A stretch of DNA of 64,000 nucleotides, taken from contig NC_088300.1 in assembly GCF_032854445.1 (NCBI RefSeq), positions 72,640,984-72,704,983 of the forward strand. The letters are read 5' to 3'. Shown piece after piece: positions 24,345 through 36,990 of this stretch (position 1 is the first letter of the stretch; every line of letters starts with the position of its first letter). Made by a program: the position numbers and the translations under genes. Under the pieces are notes generated by a model. The model ran no database searches. It worked only from the letters and a program-made list of their open reading frames with translations, and had not been told where the DNA came from. Origin of the DNA: Liolophura sinensis. Lineage: Eukaryota; Mollusca; Polyplacophora; Chitonida; Chitonidae.

Positions 24345-24402
24345 TTCGTCGCCATATGACTGAAAACTTGTTAAAGACGAAGTTAAACCTAAAGCACACA
24401 TA
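24345..24402 (+). mobile_element. SINE family 2 tail fragment
   Basis: GTCGCCATATGACTGAAAAC and then GTTAAAGACGAAGTTAAAC match the 3' part of the intact family-2 SINE at 33724-33937 (GTCGCCATATGATTGAAAAA, then GACGTTAAAC). No head is visible upstream, so this is a 5'-truncated or decayed copy. It sits about 140 bp beyond the MITE. Confidence 0.65.
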
Positions 24403-25219
24403 CATACATGCGAATACAAGCCCGTGTACCAATGACTCGATAGCCAAATGCATTGCTCTGTACATGTCGATGGCATCATTTTGAGTGAGAAGCTGAGAAT
24501 CCACAATTTTAAACTTCACGCTGCTAAATAGGCCCTTCGTATATAGGGATTACCGTAAATATACAGCATGCTGGAACGCGAATCACAAGCAAAGACGGGG
24601 AAAGGGTGGAGAAGGACAGAGCTTTCACATCAGGGATACACACACTGACAACACAAGGGCACACACCGATCTCAGCTTTCTTCAGGACGTGACTGCTCGG
24701 CCGATTGAACGACATCTCGGTTGTTCCCCGAAATTACTGTCACGCCTTTCAATGGTTTAGTGTGAAATATCTTACCGGTCTGATCCGCCTTATAACCCTT
24801 AATAACGTATTGTGTGAGAAGGGAGACCATCTCGGGCTACTTTGAGTAAAAATCAAGTTAGCAACACATCTCACGTACACTGTAAAAAAAAAAACACAGG
24901 TCCTCACCGAAAGCAAGGTGAAGCCCTAAAGGGCACACGATGTCTTTAGTACAGGTATTGTAACTGCCCGAGCAGTAGAACAATTTCAGTTGACATCAAT
25001 CCAAAATATGGAATATCTGGTCAGTACCGGCAGTCTTCATCAACGACGTGGTTATGGATTAATGGATATTTCCTGTCTTTGATTTACTGGTCCTTGACGA
25101 ATGGGTTCCAAGTTAGAATGTGGCCATGCATGTACTTGCTAGCTAATTACTTGGCCGAGACTTTGCATTAATTGTTGTCTAGTCAGTTATTTATCTTACT
25201 CAACTGACTGTCTAGAGAC
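24403..25219. other. Non-coding spacer
   Basis: No gene recognised. A poly-A run of 12 lies near 24885. Small frames have no known motifs. Confidence 0.4.
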
Positions 25220-25640
25220 AACCCTTATAAAATCACGGAGGTATATACCCGATAAAAACACGGAGGTATCAACATTATAAAATCACGGAGGTATAAATCC
25301 TATAATAGCACGGAGGTATCAACCCTTATAAAATCGCAAAGGCATATATCCGATAAAAAAAACGGAGGTATCAACCCTTATAAAATCATGGAGGTACATA
25401 CCCGATAAATTCACAGAGGTATCAGCCCGATAAAAACATTGAGCTGTATACCCAGTAAAACCCACCTCGACATAACCCCAGAAAGGATGTGTACACTCTA
25501 TAAAACTGCTGAGGTATATACTTCACAAACCCAAGGGGGAATAAATTTCACGAAACCACGGGTGATAAACCCGCTAAAACCATTGAGTAATAAACCCAAT
25601 AAAACATCCGAGGTACATATATAAACTGACGTATTTAATC
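25220..25640. repeat. Diverged ~26-bp tandem array
   Basis: About sixteen imperfect copies of a unit with TATAAAATCACGGAGGTAT as core, alternating ACCCTTATAAAA, ACCCGATAAAAA and AACCCAATAAAA at the junctions. Unit length varies by a few bases and divergence increases toward the right edge (CCTCGACATA, CCACGGGTGATAAACC). This is an old, decaying minisatellite. Confidence 0.8.
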
Positions 25641-26214
25641 TCTATAAACTCCGATCCCATGATACATAACTGAGAGTTATACCGGATGGCACTTGGAGGT
25701 ACAGCTTATACATCCCTAAATATATGCATATAGTTGTCATACAAGTGCACGTGTTGCTTGTGTGTAAATTTATGAATGGAAGATCAATTGGATTACAGCA
25801 TATACCGATACTCCCAGTCACAATTCCGAGGAGTCAGATAACGCGCCTGTTTATGAAGTCAGATCTGTCTTATCTATATGATATGCTAATCGGAACTATC
25901 AAGACCTCAGTTTACACAACTACCCCACACACCCTCCGTCCTATGCCGGTGTCAGGTATACACCCAAGCTGTATTAAGGCCGCCATCGTCTCCAATAACA
26001 CTTATCTCTGACCAGTGACCAGTCCAGCCAGGGAGAATAAATACACACAATCCTCTTGGTGGGGACTAGCAGTGTACGTGTATAAACACACGGGGATATA
26101 TGTGATCTCAGTACATGTACACTGTATAAACTGGTAAGTAAGAATGTATACGAGAGCACAATGGTATCGAGCGGGAGTCACCAGGCTTACTGAGATCTGC
26201 AGTATTCTTATGGT
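25641..26214. other. Non-coding spacer
   Basis: No gene recognised. One plus-strand frame of 95 codons (25724-26011) has no known motif. Confidence 0.4.
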
Positions 26215-26392
26215 AGATTTCGTTTACGACGTCCTCTGGTTCGAATCTAACTCTAAACTGCATGTGTGAATTGAGAATTCCACTTGGCTATGTACGTGGT
26301 TTCTAGCACCCATAAACGAGGTTGTTGTCACGCAAGTGAAATAGTCTTGAAAAATGCAAAAAAAAAAAAAAAAACATCAAATAAATAAATGA
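26215..26392 (+). mobile_element. Decayed SINE family 1 copy
   Basis: A B-box-like GGTTCGAATCTAACTC near 26239 is followed by CACGCAAGTGAAATAGTCTT near 26329, a poly-A run and CATCAAATAAATAAATGAAA. The order and spacing match the family-1 tail (CGTATAAGTGAAATATTCTT, then CCAATCAAATAAATAAAT). The middle is heavily mutated. Confidence 0.55.
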
Positions 26393-26526
26393 AAACACGG
26401 CCAGATTTATAGGCGTACACAATACAATCTTACAGTGACAAAAATATCCATCCAGTCCTTGAAATCCGCCTTCCTCTAACAACACTGGGTTTTATTCTGT
26501 AACAAAACTCGTCCTTACAATTTATA

Positions 26527-26556
26527 CCCCCTCTCCCCCCCCCCCCCCTCCCCCGT
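26527..26556. repeat. C-rich tract
   Basis: A run of cytosines with a few T interruptions (CCCCCTCTCCCCC, then 13-14 C, then TCCCCC). On the minus strand it is a G-tract that could form a quadruplex. A second C run of about 13 lies at 26700-26712. Confidence 0.85.
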
Positions 26557-26619
26557 GTCCCGTAACAAAACTCTGTCCCTTAAATCCGTAATATTACCCT
26601 CCCTAGTAAAACGCTCTTC

Positions 26620-26800
26620 CTTAAATGTGGTCGATATGAGTTCAAATCTAGCTCATGCTGTCTTCCTGCCCTGTTGAACTTTTTGACGGTCCCCACCATC
26701 CCCCCCCCCCCCTAGCATAATGCTTCATGGCCTTGGTCGTAAAAGTAAAATATTCCTGAGTGCGGTGTAAAACACCAGTCAAATCAAATATATAAATAAA
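26620..26800 (+). mobile_element. Decayed SINE family 1 copy
   Basis: GAGTTCAAATCTAGCTCATG (B-box-like) is followed by CTTCCTGCC, a C run, ATAATGCT, then GTCGTAAAAGTAAAATATTC, CTGAGTGCGGTGTAAAACAC and a (AAAT)-like tail to about 26800. The tail is clearly homologous to the intact copy at 48133-48411. The A-box end is not recognisable. Confidence 0.75.
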
Positions 26801-29815
<3,015 letters not shown>

Positions 29816-32090
29816 GTATATATGTACCATACCCAGCAGATGTAGACAGAAATTATACGTTCAGTATACATGCACAGGGTTAGAATATTTAGTTTTTGTC
29901 AAAGGTTTCAAAGGAAGTCTGTAAGAAAATTCACGGATACCTTCAGACAAAAGATCAGGCAAGTATCTCAGAGAAAGTAAAAAAAAATGTTCACATGTTG
30001 TACTGTTTGGCATGCAAGTCTAGTTGTCATACAATTCATGATTTACAGATTACATGTCAAAATCCAAAGAAGTACAAGTTCTTAATTTTGTCTTATAAAA
30101 CCTTATATGACTGAGCATATTATCTAATGTTTCCATGAAGCAGCTGTCATAAACTATCCCCAACTAATCGCCATCAAATCGATATCCTACATGTTCTTAC
30201 ACAATCAGGTTTTATCCTCATCTAACATCATTGACCTACAGCAGAAAATCCTGTAAGAGTGGGGCTATTGTATAGACTGTATATGTACACCGGATATGGA
30301 CATGTCAATTTAGAGCGTGTATGCTGTTAATATAACGGTACATGCATGTATTGTCTGTCTTATCAGATGGGAAGGATTAATGGCATTACCTGGGGATTGT
30401 CTGGTTTACGTTTGCCATCATCATAGTACACACTTTTTATTTCTTTGGCACAATGGGACCCGTAGGGTGCAGTGTGTTTGGGTGGGGGTGGGGTGGGGGT
30501 GACGTTTGAAGACTGCAGGGTGGGGAGGGGGTGCGTTATTCAGACTGCAGTTCATATGCGGAGCTAGCCAGATTTAAATCAAAAGCACACATAAAGTGTA
30601 TACAGAAATAATGTAAAGGCATATTGTTATAGACCGATTGCATGGATGTTAAAACATGTCTGAAATCTGTGTTCTTTGAAGACGGGAAAACAGAGCTGAT
30701 TGCAGTGTGTTTGCACTAAAACCGTATTGGAGCAATTAAAGGATATTAGCTAGTTAACCATGATCCTCGAACGCGATGATGGCTTTGACGTTTTTCTTTT
30801 CTAAATTTTAATGAGCCGACATTAGAAATGTTTGCACTAGTTAATTTGCAGCATATTAAAAGGTGGCACGGTCCTTAATTATCGTATTTCAATACAACAC
30901 CATCTTGTAATGTTTCTATACATACTGAGCTGGAGTTCATTAACTGAAACCAATCTGTGAGTGCGTGTATATAGAGGTTGTATTCTTTATGGGACATTTG
31001 TCAACATTTGTTCCACTAACAGAACAAAATATTTTATATTGCAGAATAAAAATATTCCAGATATATCTAGTATACTTGACAGAACAGCTTTTTGTTTATA
31101 CGCCTGGACTATTTCACAGGTCAGGGGCAGATATTGTCTCCTCTTATAATAATTGGAAAGACAAGATGGTGGGGAGAACATAGTTGGGGACAATAATCAG
31201 ATTAGGAGATGTTTACTTAATATGATGAAAATAAAAGGTATACAAAAAGCATGGGAACCATGTTTCATTAACAATGCAGAAAGGGCTATATACCAGATTA
31301 GTGGAAGTATAAAAGTACCACTTGAGCATGGGTTTCAGAGGGTCTGTTCCCGTTAATTGCAATTAGTCTGTCCTTGGGAATGTTGTATGTCTCCACGAAG
31401 TAAACTGGATACACGCCATGGAAGTTTTTACATAACATCGCACTTACTCAGGGTAGTAAGTAATGTAGCAAAGCGAGACTTCCGTTCAACAAGCTAACCT
31501 CCCATGCATTCCTGCACAAACAGCACTTTACATTCTTGGGCACTATGCATGTGGCCTGACAGCACCATGTGCTTGCAGGTAAAGGAAACAAATCCGTGAT
31601 ATAAACCACTCAACGGTACACTGCATTCTCACGCTACATGTATATTAGGCTAGTATATGTACAAAATGTGGATAGGCTTTCCTCAAATGATACAGTTTTG
31701 CAATGTCTTAGCTCTTCATTAAGCACACGGTATTTCGTGACATGGACAATATGTACTAAGCAACAAGCAGTACGTTTTACTTGTACTTGACATATGGAGT
31801 CATGTGAAAAATGTGTTAAATTGTGCAGAACACCACGCAAAAGTACTAGCAAGCAAAAATACTGAGACAATATTAGGCTTTCTCGAGAAATGTATCCAAG
31901 TATGCATGTGTGATGTATAAACGTGCCATGTACATGTATAAGAATCACTGGTGTAACATAACTTAAGACTCACCATGCCACGATGTGACCGCAAAACTGC
32001 CAAAGAGGTGTATAAAGCCATAATAATCGATTCATTAAAATAACCATATAACCATATAGCCATACCCGATGCCTTGTCATAAAGTGCCCT
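29816..32090. other. Non-coding stretch
   Basis: No gene recognised. It contains the G-rich run listed separately at 30480. Small frames near 30961-31356 and 31634-32093 have no known motifs. Confidence 0.4.
30480..30499 (+). other. G-quadruplex-type motif
   Basis: GGGTGGGGGTGGGGTGGGGG gives four G-runs separated by single T residues, matching the classic G3+N1 quadruplex pattern. A second G-rich segment, GGGTGGGGAGGGGG, lies about 20 bp downstream at 30518-30531. Confidence 0.8.
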
Positions 32091-32102
32091 CATTCATTTA
32101 TA

Positions 32103-32349
32103 TTGATTTATTTATTTATTTGATTAGTGTTTTACGGGGTACTCAAGAATATTTCACTTATACGACGGCGGCCGGCATTATGATGGGAGGAAACCGGGCA
32201 GAGCCCGGGGGAAACCTACGACCATCCGCAGGTTGCTAGCAGACCTTCCCACTTAAGGGCGGAGAGGAAGCCAGCATGAGCTGGACTTGAACTCACAGCG
32301 ACCGCATTGGTGAGAGGCTTCTAGGTCATAGCGGGCTAACCGACTGAGC
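32103..32349 (-). mobile_element. SINE family 1, minus strand, slightly 5'-truncated, with 12-bp target-site duplication
   Basis: On the minus strand it reads TGGCTCAGTCGG (head), GAGTTCAAGTCCAGCTCATG, GGAAGGTCTGCTAGCAACCT, CCCGGTTTCCTCCCATCATA, GTATAAGTGAAATATTCTTG and a (AAAT)n tail, in the same order as the other copies. The direct repeat CATTCATTTATA flanks it at 32091-32102 and 32350-32361. The first bases of the tRNA head (GGCCTCTG) are missing. Confidence 0.9.
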
Positions 32350-32424
32350 CATTCATTTATAGCAGTTGTGATTAATATTCTGATTTGTCCACCATGCCCA
32401 CTGAAAATCATTATTTTACATGAA

Positions 32425-32517
32425 ACACTTATTATTATTATCATCATTATTATTATTCTTATCATCATTATTATTATTATCATTGTCATTATCATTATTG
32501 TTATTATTATTATTATT
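32425..32517. repeat. (ATT/ATC)n trinucleotide microsatellite
   Basis: An interrupted run of ATT and ATC triplets with CTT and GTT variants. It produces low-complexity open frames on both strands (poly-Leu/Ser plus, poly-Ile/Met minus), which are not genes. Confidence 0.9.
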
Positions 32518-32519
32518 CA

Positions 32520-33711
32520 GGAGCATAGATTTTAATGATGTACAGATGATATCACTGATGTCAGAAAGTCACGAAGGCCTTACGTTAATCGCACTATTCT
32601 CTGCTCTCTAAATGTATCAGAAGCTTTCCGTTGATAAACAAAAGGAGATTGTTCAAGGAACATTTTTTGGGGTTATCAGTAAACAAACCTCGGGTACAAA
32701 CATATCTGTGTCATTTCGGCCGAAGTGTATATGCCACTTTATTTTATATCACCTGATATAATCTTATTAATAATTCATAAATCTTCACACTGACCTGACG
32801 CTGTAACCTTAATGATTTTAGAAGTGTCACTTTGTGCCTCTCCAGCGGCTGACTTTTTGTACATGCTGTTCTCTTTATAGTCTCACATATGTATTGTATA
32901 TATAATGTTACACTACACGCGCATGCGCTGTAGGTGGAGGTATATAGATTTAAACCTATGTAACAATCGTCACCCTCAAGATTTCAGGAGTTTACAGATG
33001 ATACCTGATAAGGACGAAGATTAGGAACAACAACAAAATCACATCGACGGATTAAGGGAGATGTTCACCGTATTCGAGCTCGCACCTTCAAACACGAAAG
33101 GTTTGATCCAATGCAAGTAATTGAAGGACATTAATCTCAAATAGTCATATAACAAAACTGACCAATAATAACTAAATCAAGAGGTATTTTACACACACGA
33201 ATAGATGAATGAATGGCTGTTGTCTGCTAATCGCTATTAGGGTGTATAGCTCGAATCCAACTCTCAGGAAGTGCCAGTCTTCCTGCATGTACCAAATCCC
33301 ACCACGAGGAGAACTGTTCCCCCGGGCAGTGTCCAGCGCATGTATGATAATGAGTAAAACGCCTTGAAAGACAATTTGAATAAGAAAGATGACACTATTA
33401 CTTTGTCAGGTTCGTTGACAATCTATATGAACAATCAGACATTGTTTAAAATCAATTAAATGACTATGAGCTGTCTGGCACCTAAATATGTGCCCTTCAC
33501 GAATAGGCTACTTGTATAGCAGCCTGCGTGTTTGTACGTTTGCATATTTTTATGGACTGAAATGCGAAAATTGTTATAGACTGATGTCGAATTATAGACT
33601 GAAATTCCAAGCGATGTCTTCTCTGTCTGCGTCATGAGACAAAAAGCCCGCGTGAAAGTGAAAGATATCAACCAATGAAGTACATAACTGTGTACAATAC
33701 AGCAGAACCGT
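32520..33711. other. Non-coding stretch, possible old SINE-like piece near 33240-33375
   Basis: No gene recognised. At about 33250 AGCTCGAATCCAACTC resembles a B box. It is followed by CAGTCTTCCTGCATGTACCA, a CCACGAGGAGAACTG segment and GAGTAAAACGCCTTGAAAGA, which could be a third, decayed SINE type. No flanking duplication was found. Confidence 0.35.
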
Positions 33712-34032
33712 TCTGGCCACATGATGAAGGGGATAGTGCAACGACTGGTTGACCCGTATAAGTATAATAGTTCGGGCGGATCAGTTTACTTGCCTTCTTC
33801 TCAGTCGTCTCAGTGAAGCAGCACTAGATTAAAGAGCGGTAACAAGGAGGCACATAGCATGCACACTAAGGATTCCTTTGTCGCCATATGATTGAAAAAT
33901 TGTTAAGTACGACGTTAAACGTCAAACACTCACTCACTCTGGCCACATGTAGTCAAGTATGCCAGAACCGTTCTGGCAACATGTAGTCATGTATGCAAGA
34001 ACCGTTCTGGCTACATGTAGTCATGTATGCAG
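33712..34032. repeat. 34-bp minisatellite (3 units) split by a SINE
   Basis: The unit starts AGAACCGTTCTGGC and continues ACATGTAGTCATGTATGC. Copies begin at 33964 and 33998, exactly 34 bp apart. A third begins at about 33703 but is interrupted after CTGGCCACATG by the SINE at 33724-33937 and resumes at 33938. Removing the insert restores three consecutive units. Confidence 0.85.
33724..33937 (+). mobile_element. SINE family 2 insertion with 12-bp target-site duplication
   Basis: About 214 bp. The head is ATGAAGGGGATAGTGCAACG then ACTGGTTGACCCG; the body is TTCGGGCGGATCAG, CTCAGTGAAGCAGCACTAGA and ACAAGGAGGCACATAGCATG; the tail is GTCGCCATATGATTGAAAAA, GACGTTAAAC and (CACT)n. The duplication TCTGGCCACATG lies at 33712-33723 and 33938-33949. 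The tail recurs at 24345-24402. It has no coding capacity. The family resembles SINEs of molluscs; the assignment is from memory and should be checked. Confidence 0.85.
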
Positions 34033-34140
34033 CCTGTACTTGGCTATGAGTGCGAGCACAAACAAATATGACAAAAGCCTGGTCGTTTTGTTATATTTAC
34101 ATACTATTTACTACTGCACACATGAACGGGACAAAACGTG

Positions 34141-34330
34141 CTGACTGCTTGGCGATCGCTAGAAATCGGCAACAAAAAGCTGAATCGGCGCAGATTGCAG
34201 CGATTTAATTGGCTGTCGCGTCCGTGAGTGACAGGCCCATCTGGAGAGCCCGGCCGGGAGAAAGCCGAGTGTGCGCGCCCACTTAGAAGTTGGAGGAGCG
34301 ACTTACCCATGTCGGGTGTTACGGAGTACG
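34141..34330 (+). promoter_or_regulatory. CpG-dense block upstream of slit, candidate promoter element
   Basis: About 20 CpG dinucleotides in roughly 200 bp (GGCGATCGC, ATCGGCGC, TCGCGTCCG, GTGCGCGC), in sharp contrast to the AT-rich flanks. It holds an inverted CCAAT box (ATTGG, 34208-34212) and a TGACAG homeodomain-type motif just after it. It lies about 0.7-0.9 kb before the slit start codon. The promoter role is inferred from composition and position. Confidence 0.4.
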
Positions 34331-34370
34331 CTGAAATACGGACTGGCTGAAAAATCCGCAGACGGAGTGC

Positions 34371-34395
34371 GTATATACATATGTATATATATACT
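34371..34395 (+). promoter_or_regulatory. TATA-like stretch upstream of slit
   Basis: GTATATACATATGTATATAT follows the CpG-dense block and precedes about 650 bp of sequence without an intron I can identify. If used as a TATA box, transcription would start near 34420. Short TA-rich runs are common in this window, so the call is weak. Confidence 0.2.
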
Positions 34396-34419
34396 CTGTG
34401 AAACGATTGGGGTATCCTA

Positions 34420-35044
34420 CATAGAGGGCTAACCTTATCCCTAAATCACATCGTGAGAAGAAGCCGTGTTATTGTTTTAAAAGAGCTTGCACGTGCGTGT
34501 TGCATTCAGCGTATCATCTGTTCGTGCTGGTGTGTGTGCCTATAATGCTGTAATGTGACAGCGCATATAACATCTGAATCAACGGACAGCCTTGGATATA
34601 CTTGTAACCTTGTGAGATTTACCTTTTGGTAGTGCCCTATAGGCTTATATGAAGCTGTGACTGTTGTACAGTTTCTCTGCACACGGGTGTCACGTTGAAC
34701 ATCAGTGCAACTATATAGCCCTTTTGCACCGGCCAGATAGCTGTCTTAAAGGGGCCTTATTCAGCGATGGTATGAGAGCCAAGGCCTTGCACCGCACAGT
34801 TTAGGCCCCATAGTAGCGGAATGTGTGTGGCTACAATTGGGACCCCCTCATGCCAGACGGTGTACCATAGGGGTATGGCATAGCACTTCACGTTTTTGGA
34901 GTAAAATCACTACCTCTTGTTTTAACCCTATTGGATCTATATTACATTCATCAATATTTATTTATAGTTTACCCACTGTTGATAGTGGCTGTGTGAAAGT
35001 GTGTGTGTTCAATTTGGGAGTGTTTTACCCATCACTTGTAGAAG
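34420..35044 (+). other. Putative 5' untranslated region of slit
   Basis: Sequence between the candidate promoter and the start codon. It contains short upstream reading frames: ATGGTATGA at 34767, and a frame of about 20 codons starting at 34821 and ending before 34890. An in-frame TAG at 35039-35041 lies two codons before the slit ATG, so the protein cannot start further upstream in this frame. The 5' end of the transcript is unknown, and a separate upstream leader exon is possible. Confidence 0.35.
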
Positions 35045-35211
35045 ATGGCCGTGTGTCGAATTTTCGTGATGGTGACAGCTCTAAGCTTGCTGGTGGGTCT
35101 GAGAGCAGCCCAGTGCCCCCGGGAATGTATCTGTCAGGGCAAAATGGTAGACTGCAGCTACCGAGGTCTTTACCATATTCCAAGAGGTATCCCGAAGGAT
35201 TCCGAACGATT
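35045..35211 (+). CDS. slit: Slit orthologue, coding exon 1: signal peptide and LRR N-terminal cap (partial gene)
   Basis: Slit is a large secreted protein that binds Robo receptors through its LRR domains to steer axons and migrating cells. This exon codes for residues 1-55 plus two bases of codon 56. Residues 1 to about 22 ([19 protein letters not shown] and following) form a signal peptide. The LRR N-terminal cap follows, with C24, C28, C30 and C37 in the pattern CPREC-x-C-x6-C, then [16 protein letters not shown], which parallels the RSVPRNIPRNTERL region of animal Slits. The start is supported by an in-frame TAG two codons upstream and a good context (A at -3, G at +4). The exon ends at a GTAAGT donor (35212), phase 2. 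The later cap, LRR, EGF, laminin-G and C-terminal knot exons lie outside the window. Confidence 0.92.
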
Positions 35212-35975
35212 GTAAGTTAAGCAAGTCAACACAATGAAACACTTAATTCATATTTTATTTAACGACGGATTGGATATTTTCATTTTACGCCATATAATTT
35301 ATTTAACCATTCAAAAATGTTACAAATATGACAAATGGCATGGATAGGGAGTTTTTTGTTTTCAACCATAAGAGTAAAGATAAATTGCTAGAATTATCAT
35401 AAATATAAAATACCAGTATTATAATACGTTGTTATATACATGCGTATACATAATTCGTCAAGCTTCAGCAATTTCACGTTGTATATTGCGTGTTTAAAAC
35501 ACGAATTTGTTTTAATTAATCTGCTGACAAGCCTTCATTACGCGTATACGTTGAAACTAGCTCTTGACTGAAGTAATTGCTACTGATTTGAGCTCTGAAC
35601 TGTATACAATTTACCGGTTGGCTCTATACATTCATCTGGCCATAAGTCTTGACAAACTCTTTAAAAACGACAGATTCTGCTGTCTGGAAATGGCAGGTGA
35701 GGCAGCCAAGAAATCCATGACAAGTATGCATAATTGGCAAGATAAAGATTACCTAAGAACATACGCCGAAATTAACGTCAGAGGTCAGACTGTTTTAGGA
35801 TGTAAATATAAGACTCAATTAGGCCTATCATAAGTTATGTGACATGCATGTAAATATTATTAAATGCAATGTGTTTGCAGAATATAGATATTTTGTTCTT
35901 CAGAAAAATATTTATTTTATTTAAAGACAATTATTGTGTCATTTCATCCTTTTTGGTTTAATGATATAATTGTAG
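35212..35975 (+). other. slit intron 1 (phase 2)
   Basis: The donor GTAAGTTA and acceptor ATAATTGTAG bound a 764-bp AT-rich intron. A chance frame of 89 codons (35564-35833) lies inside and shows no known motif. Confidence 0.9.
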
Positions 35976-36047
35976 GGATTTGCAAGGGAACAACTTGACC
36001 GTCGTCAGGAGAGCGGATTTCCAGGGGCTTCGACATTTAAAAATATT
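35976..36047 (+). CDS. slit: slit coding exon 2: first LRR of LRR domain 1
   Basis: Exactly 72 bp, encoding one 24-residue LRR: the split Leu codon (TT+G), then DLQGNNLTVV, RRADFQGLRH and LKI with the next split Leu. It has the LRR pattern with N at the turn and F in the core. The GLRHL block is as in Slit proteins of other animals. Flanked by a TGTAG acceptor and a GTAAGTGG donor, phase 2 on both sides, so the frame continues from exon 1 without a break. Confidence 0.93.
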
Positions 36048-36362
36048 GTAAGTGGAGTTGATATTGTCTGACTGAAAATGGAGGTGATCGATAAATAAGT
36101 TAAAACGACAGAAAAATTAAGAGTATTGACACAATGTAGTACGGTGTAATTAATTTTCTTTCACTTATTTTATGTTTTTTTGTAATGGTAAGCTGGCGAC
36201 ATTGTATACAGAAAGACAGAATGAGAAGAAAAAAAAAGAAAGGAAAAGGACATGGCAGAGAATCCTCCCTTGATGTACCCTCAACGAAGTGTTCCGTAAA
36301 ATAGAGAACATGTGGCTGATGTCTCTGTAATCTAATTAAACCATATTAAACTCCTCTTGCAG
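36048..36362 (+). other. slit intron 2 (phase 2)
   Basis: A 315-bp intron from GTAAGTGG to CTCCTCTTGCAG. It contains a polypurine stretch near 36220-36250. No other feature seen. Confidence 0.9.
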
Positions 36363-36434
36363 GCAACTTTTGGATAATCAAATTCACACCATCGAGAAGG
36401 GGGCTTTCCAGGATCTGGTTGTCATGGAACGCTT
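36363..36434 (+). CDS. slit: slit coding exon 3: second LRR of LRR domain 1
   Basis: 72 bp encoding QLLDNQIHTIEKGAFQDL, then VVMERL with the split terminal Leu. The match to the second repeat of vertebrate Slits (ENKISTIERGAFQDL type) is close, and IE(K/R)GAFQDL is the most diagnostic string in the window. Acceptor CTTGCAG and donor GTAAGTTG keep phase 2. Confidence 0.95.
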
Positions 36435-36559
36435 GTAAGTTGACATCTGAAAAATGGGTGCCAAAACGAGGTCCATGGTGTATTAAATTTTTATTGGAAT
36501 GAAGCTGTGAAGTTACACAACGCCTTTGTTCGGATAATCGAGAACGCAGTGAAATTGTG

Positions 36560-36990
36560 ATTTAGCGTGAATACACGCTGTGTACTGCTCGGCTCAGGGA
36601 TCCATCTAAGGGAGTGAGGAGTCAGAAAATCTCGTGAGCCCTGCGTCGTCTGTCAAATGAACATCTCTCTCTCGATCTCTCGCGCTCTGGCGCTGCGTGA
36701 AATTTGGATAAAATATTCCCAGTGCGCGCAGACATATAGAATATTCTAAATATTTAATTCCATGTCTCTCCTCGTGCTTAGCCGGAGACTCCCTCACAAT
36801 CCTTTTGTTTATTTGCCTTTCTTTGCATTCTTTCCCAACGTGATAACCGGTGTTTCCCAAGCGATCGGTTGGCGACACCTCCTCGGTCCGTCTAGCCGTC
36901 TCTCCTGTACCTGTCTGCACGGGTTAATGGCCGCGTTAAAGCCTCTTTCCCCGGGCTACGCCGCGCACTCCAACACATCTTAACTTACCA
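36560..36990. promoter_or_regulatory. GC-rich intronic block, candidate enhancer or alternative promoter
   Basis: A compositionally distinct block within AT-rich intron 3, with CpG-rich runs (TCTCGCGCTCTGGCGCTGCG near 36678, GATCGGTTGGCGACACC near 36863) and a TC-rich tract. Overlapping frames of about 73-104 codons on both strands show no known motif. Regulation of slit is a reasonable guess from position and composition only. Confidence 0.25.

Noticed and set aside
34825-35220. Frame of 131 codons overlapping slit exon 1
   Set aside because: It is in a different frame from slit, does not begin with ATG, and crosses the exon 1 donor. The slit frame has the signal peptide and cysteine cap.
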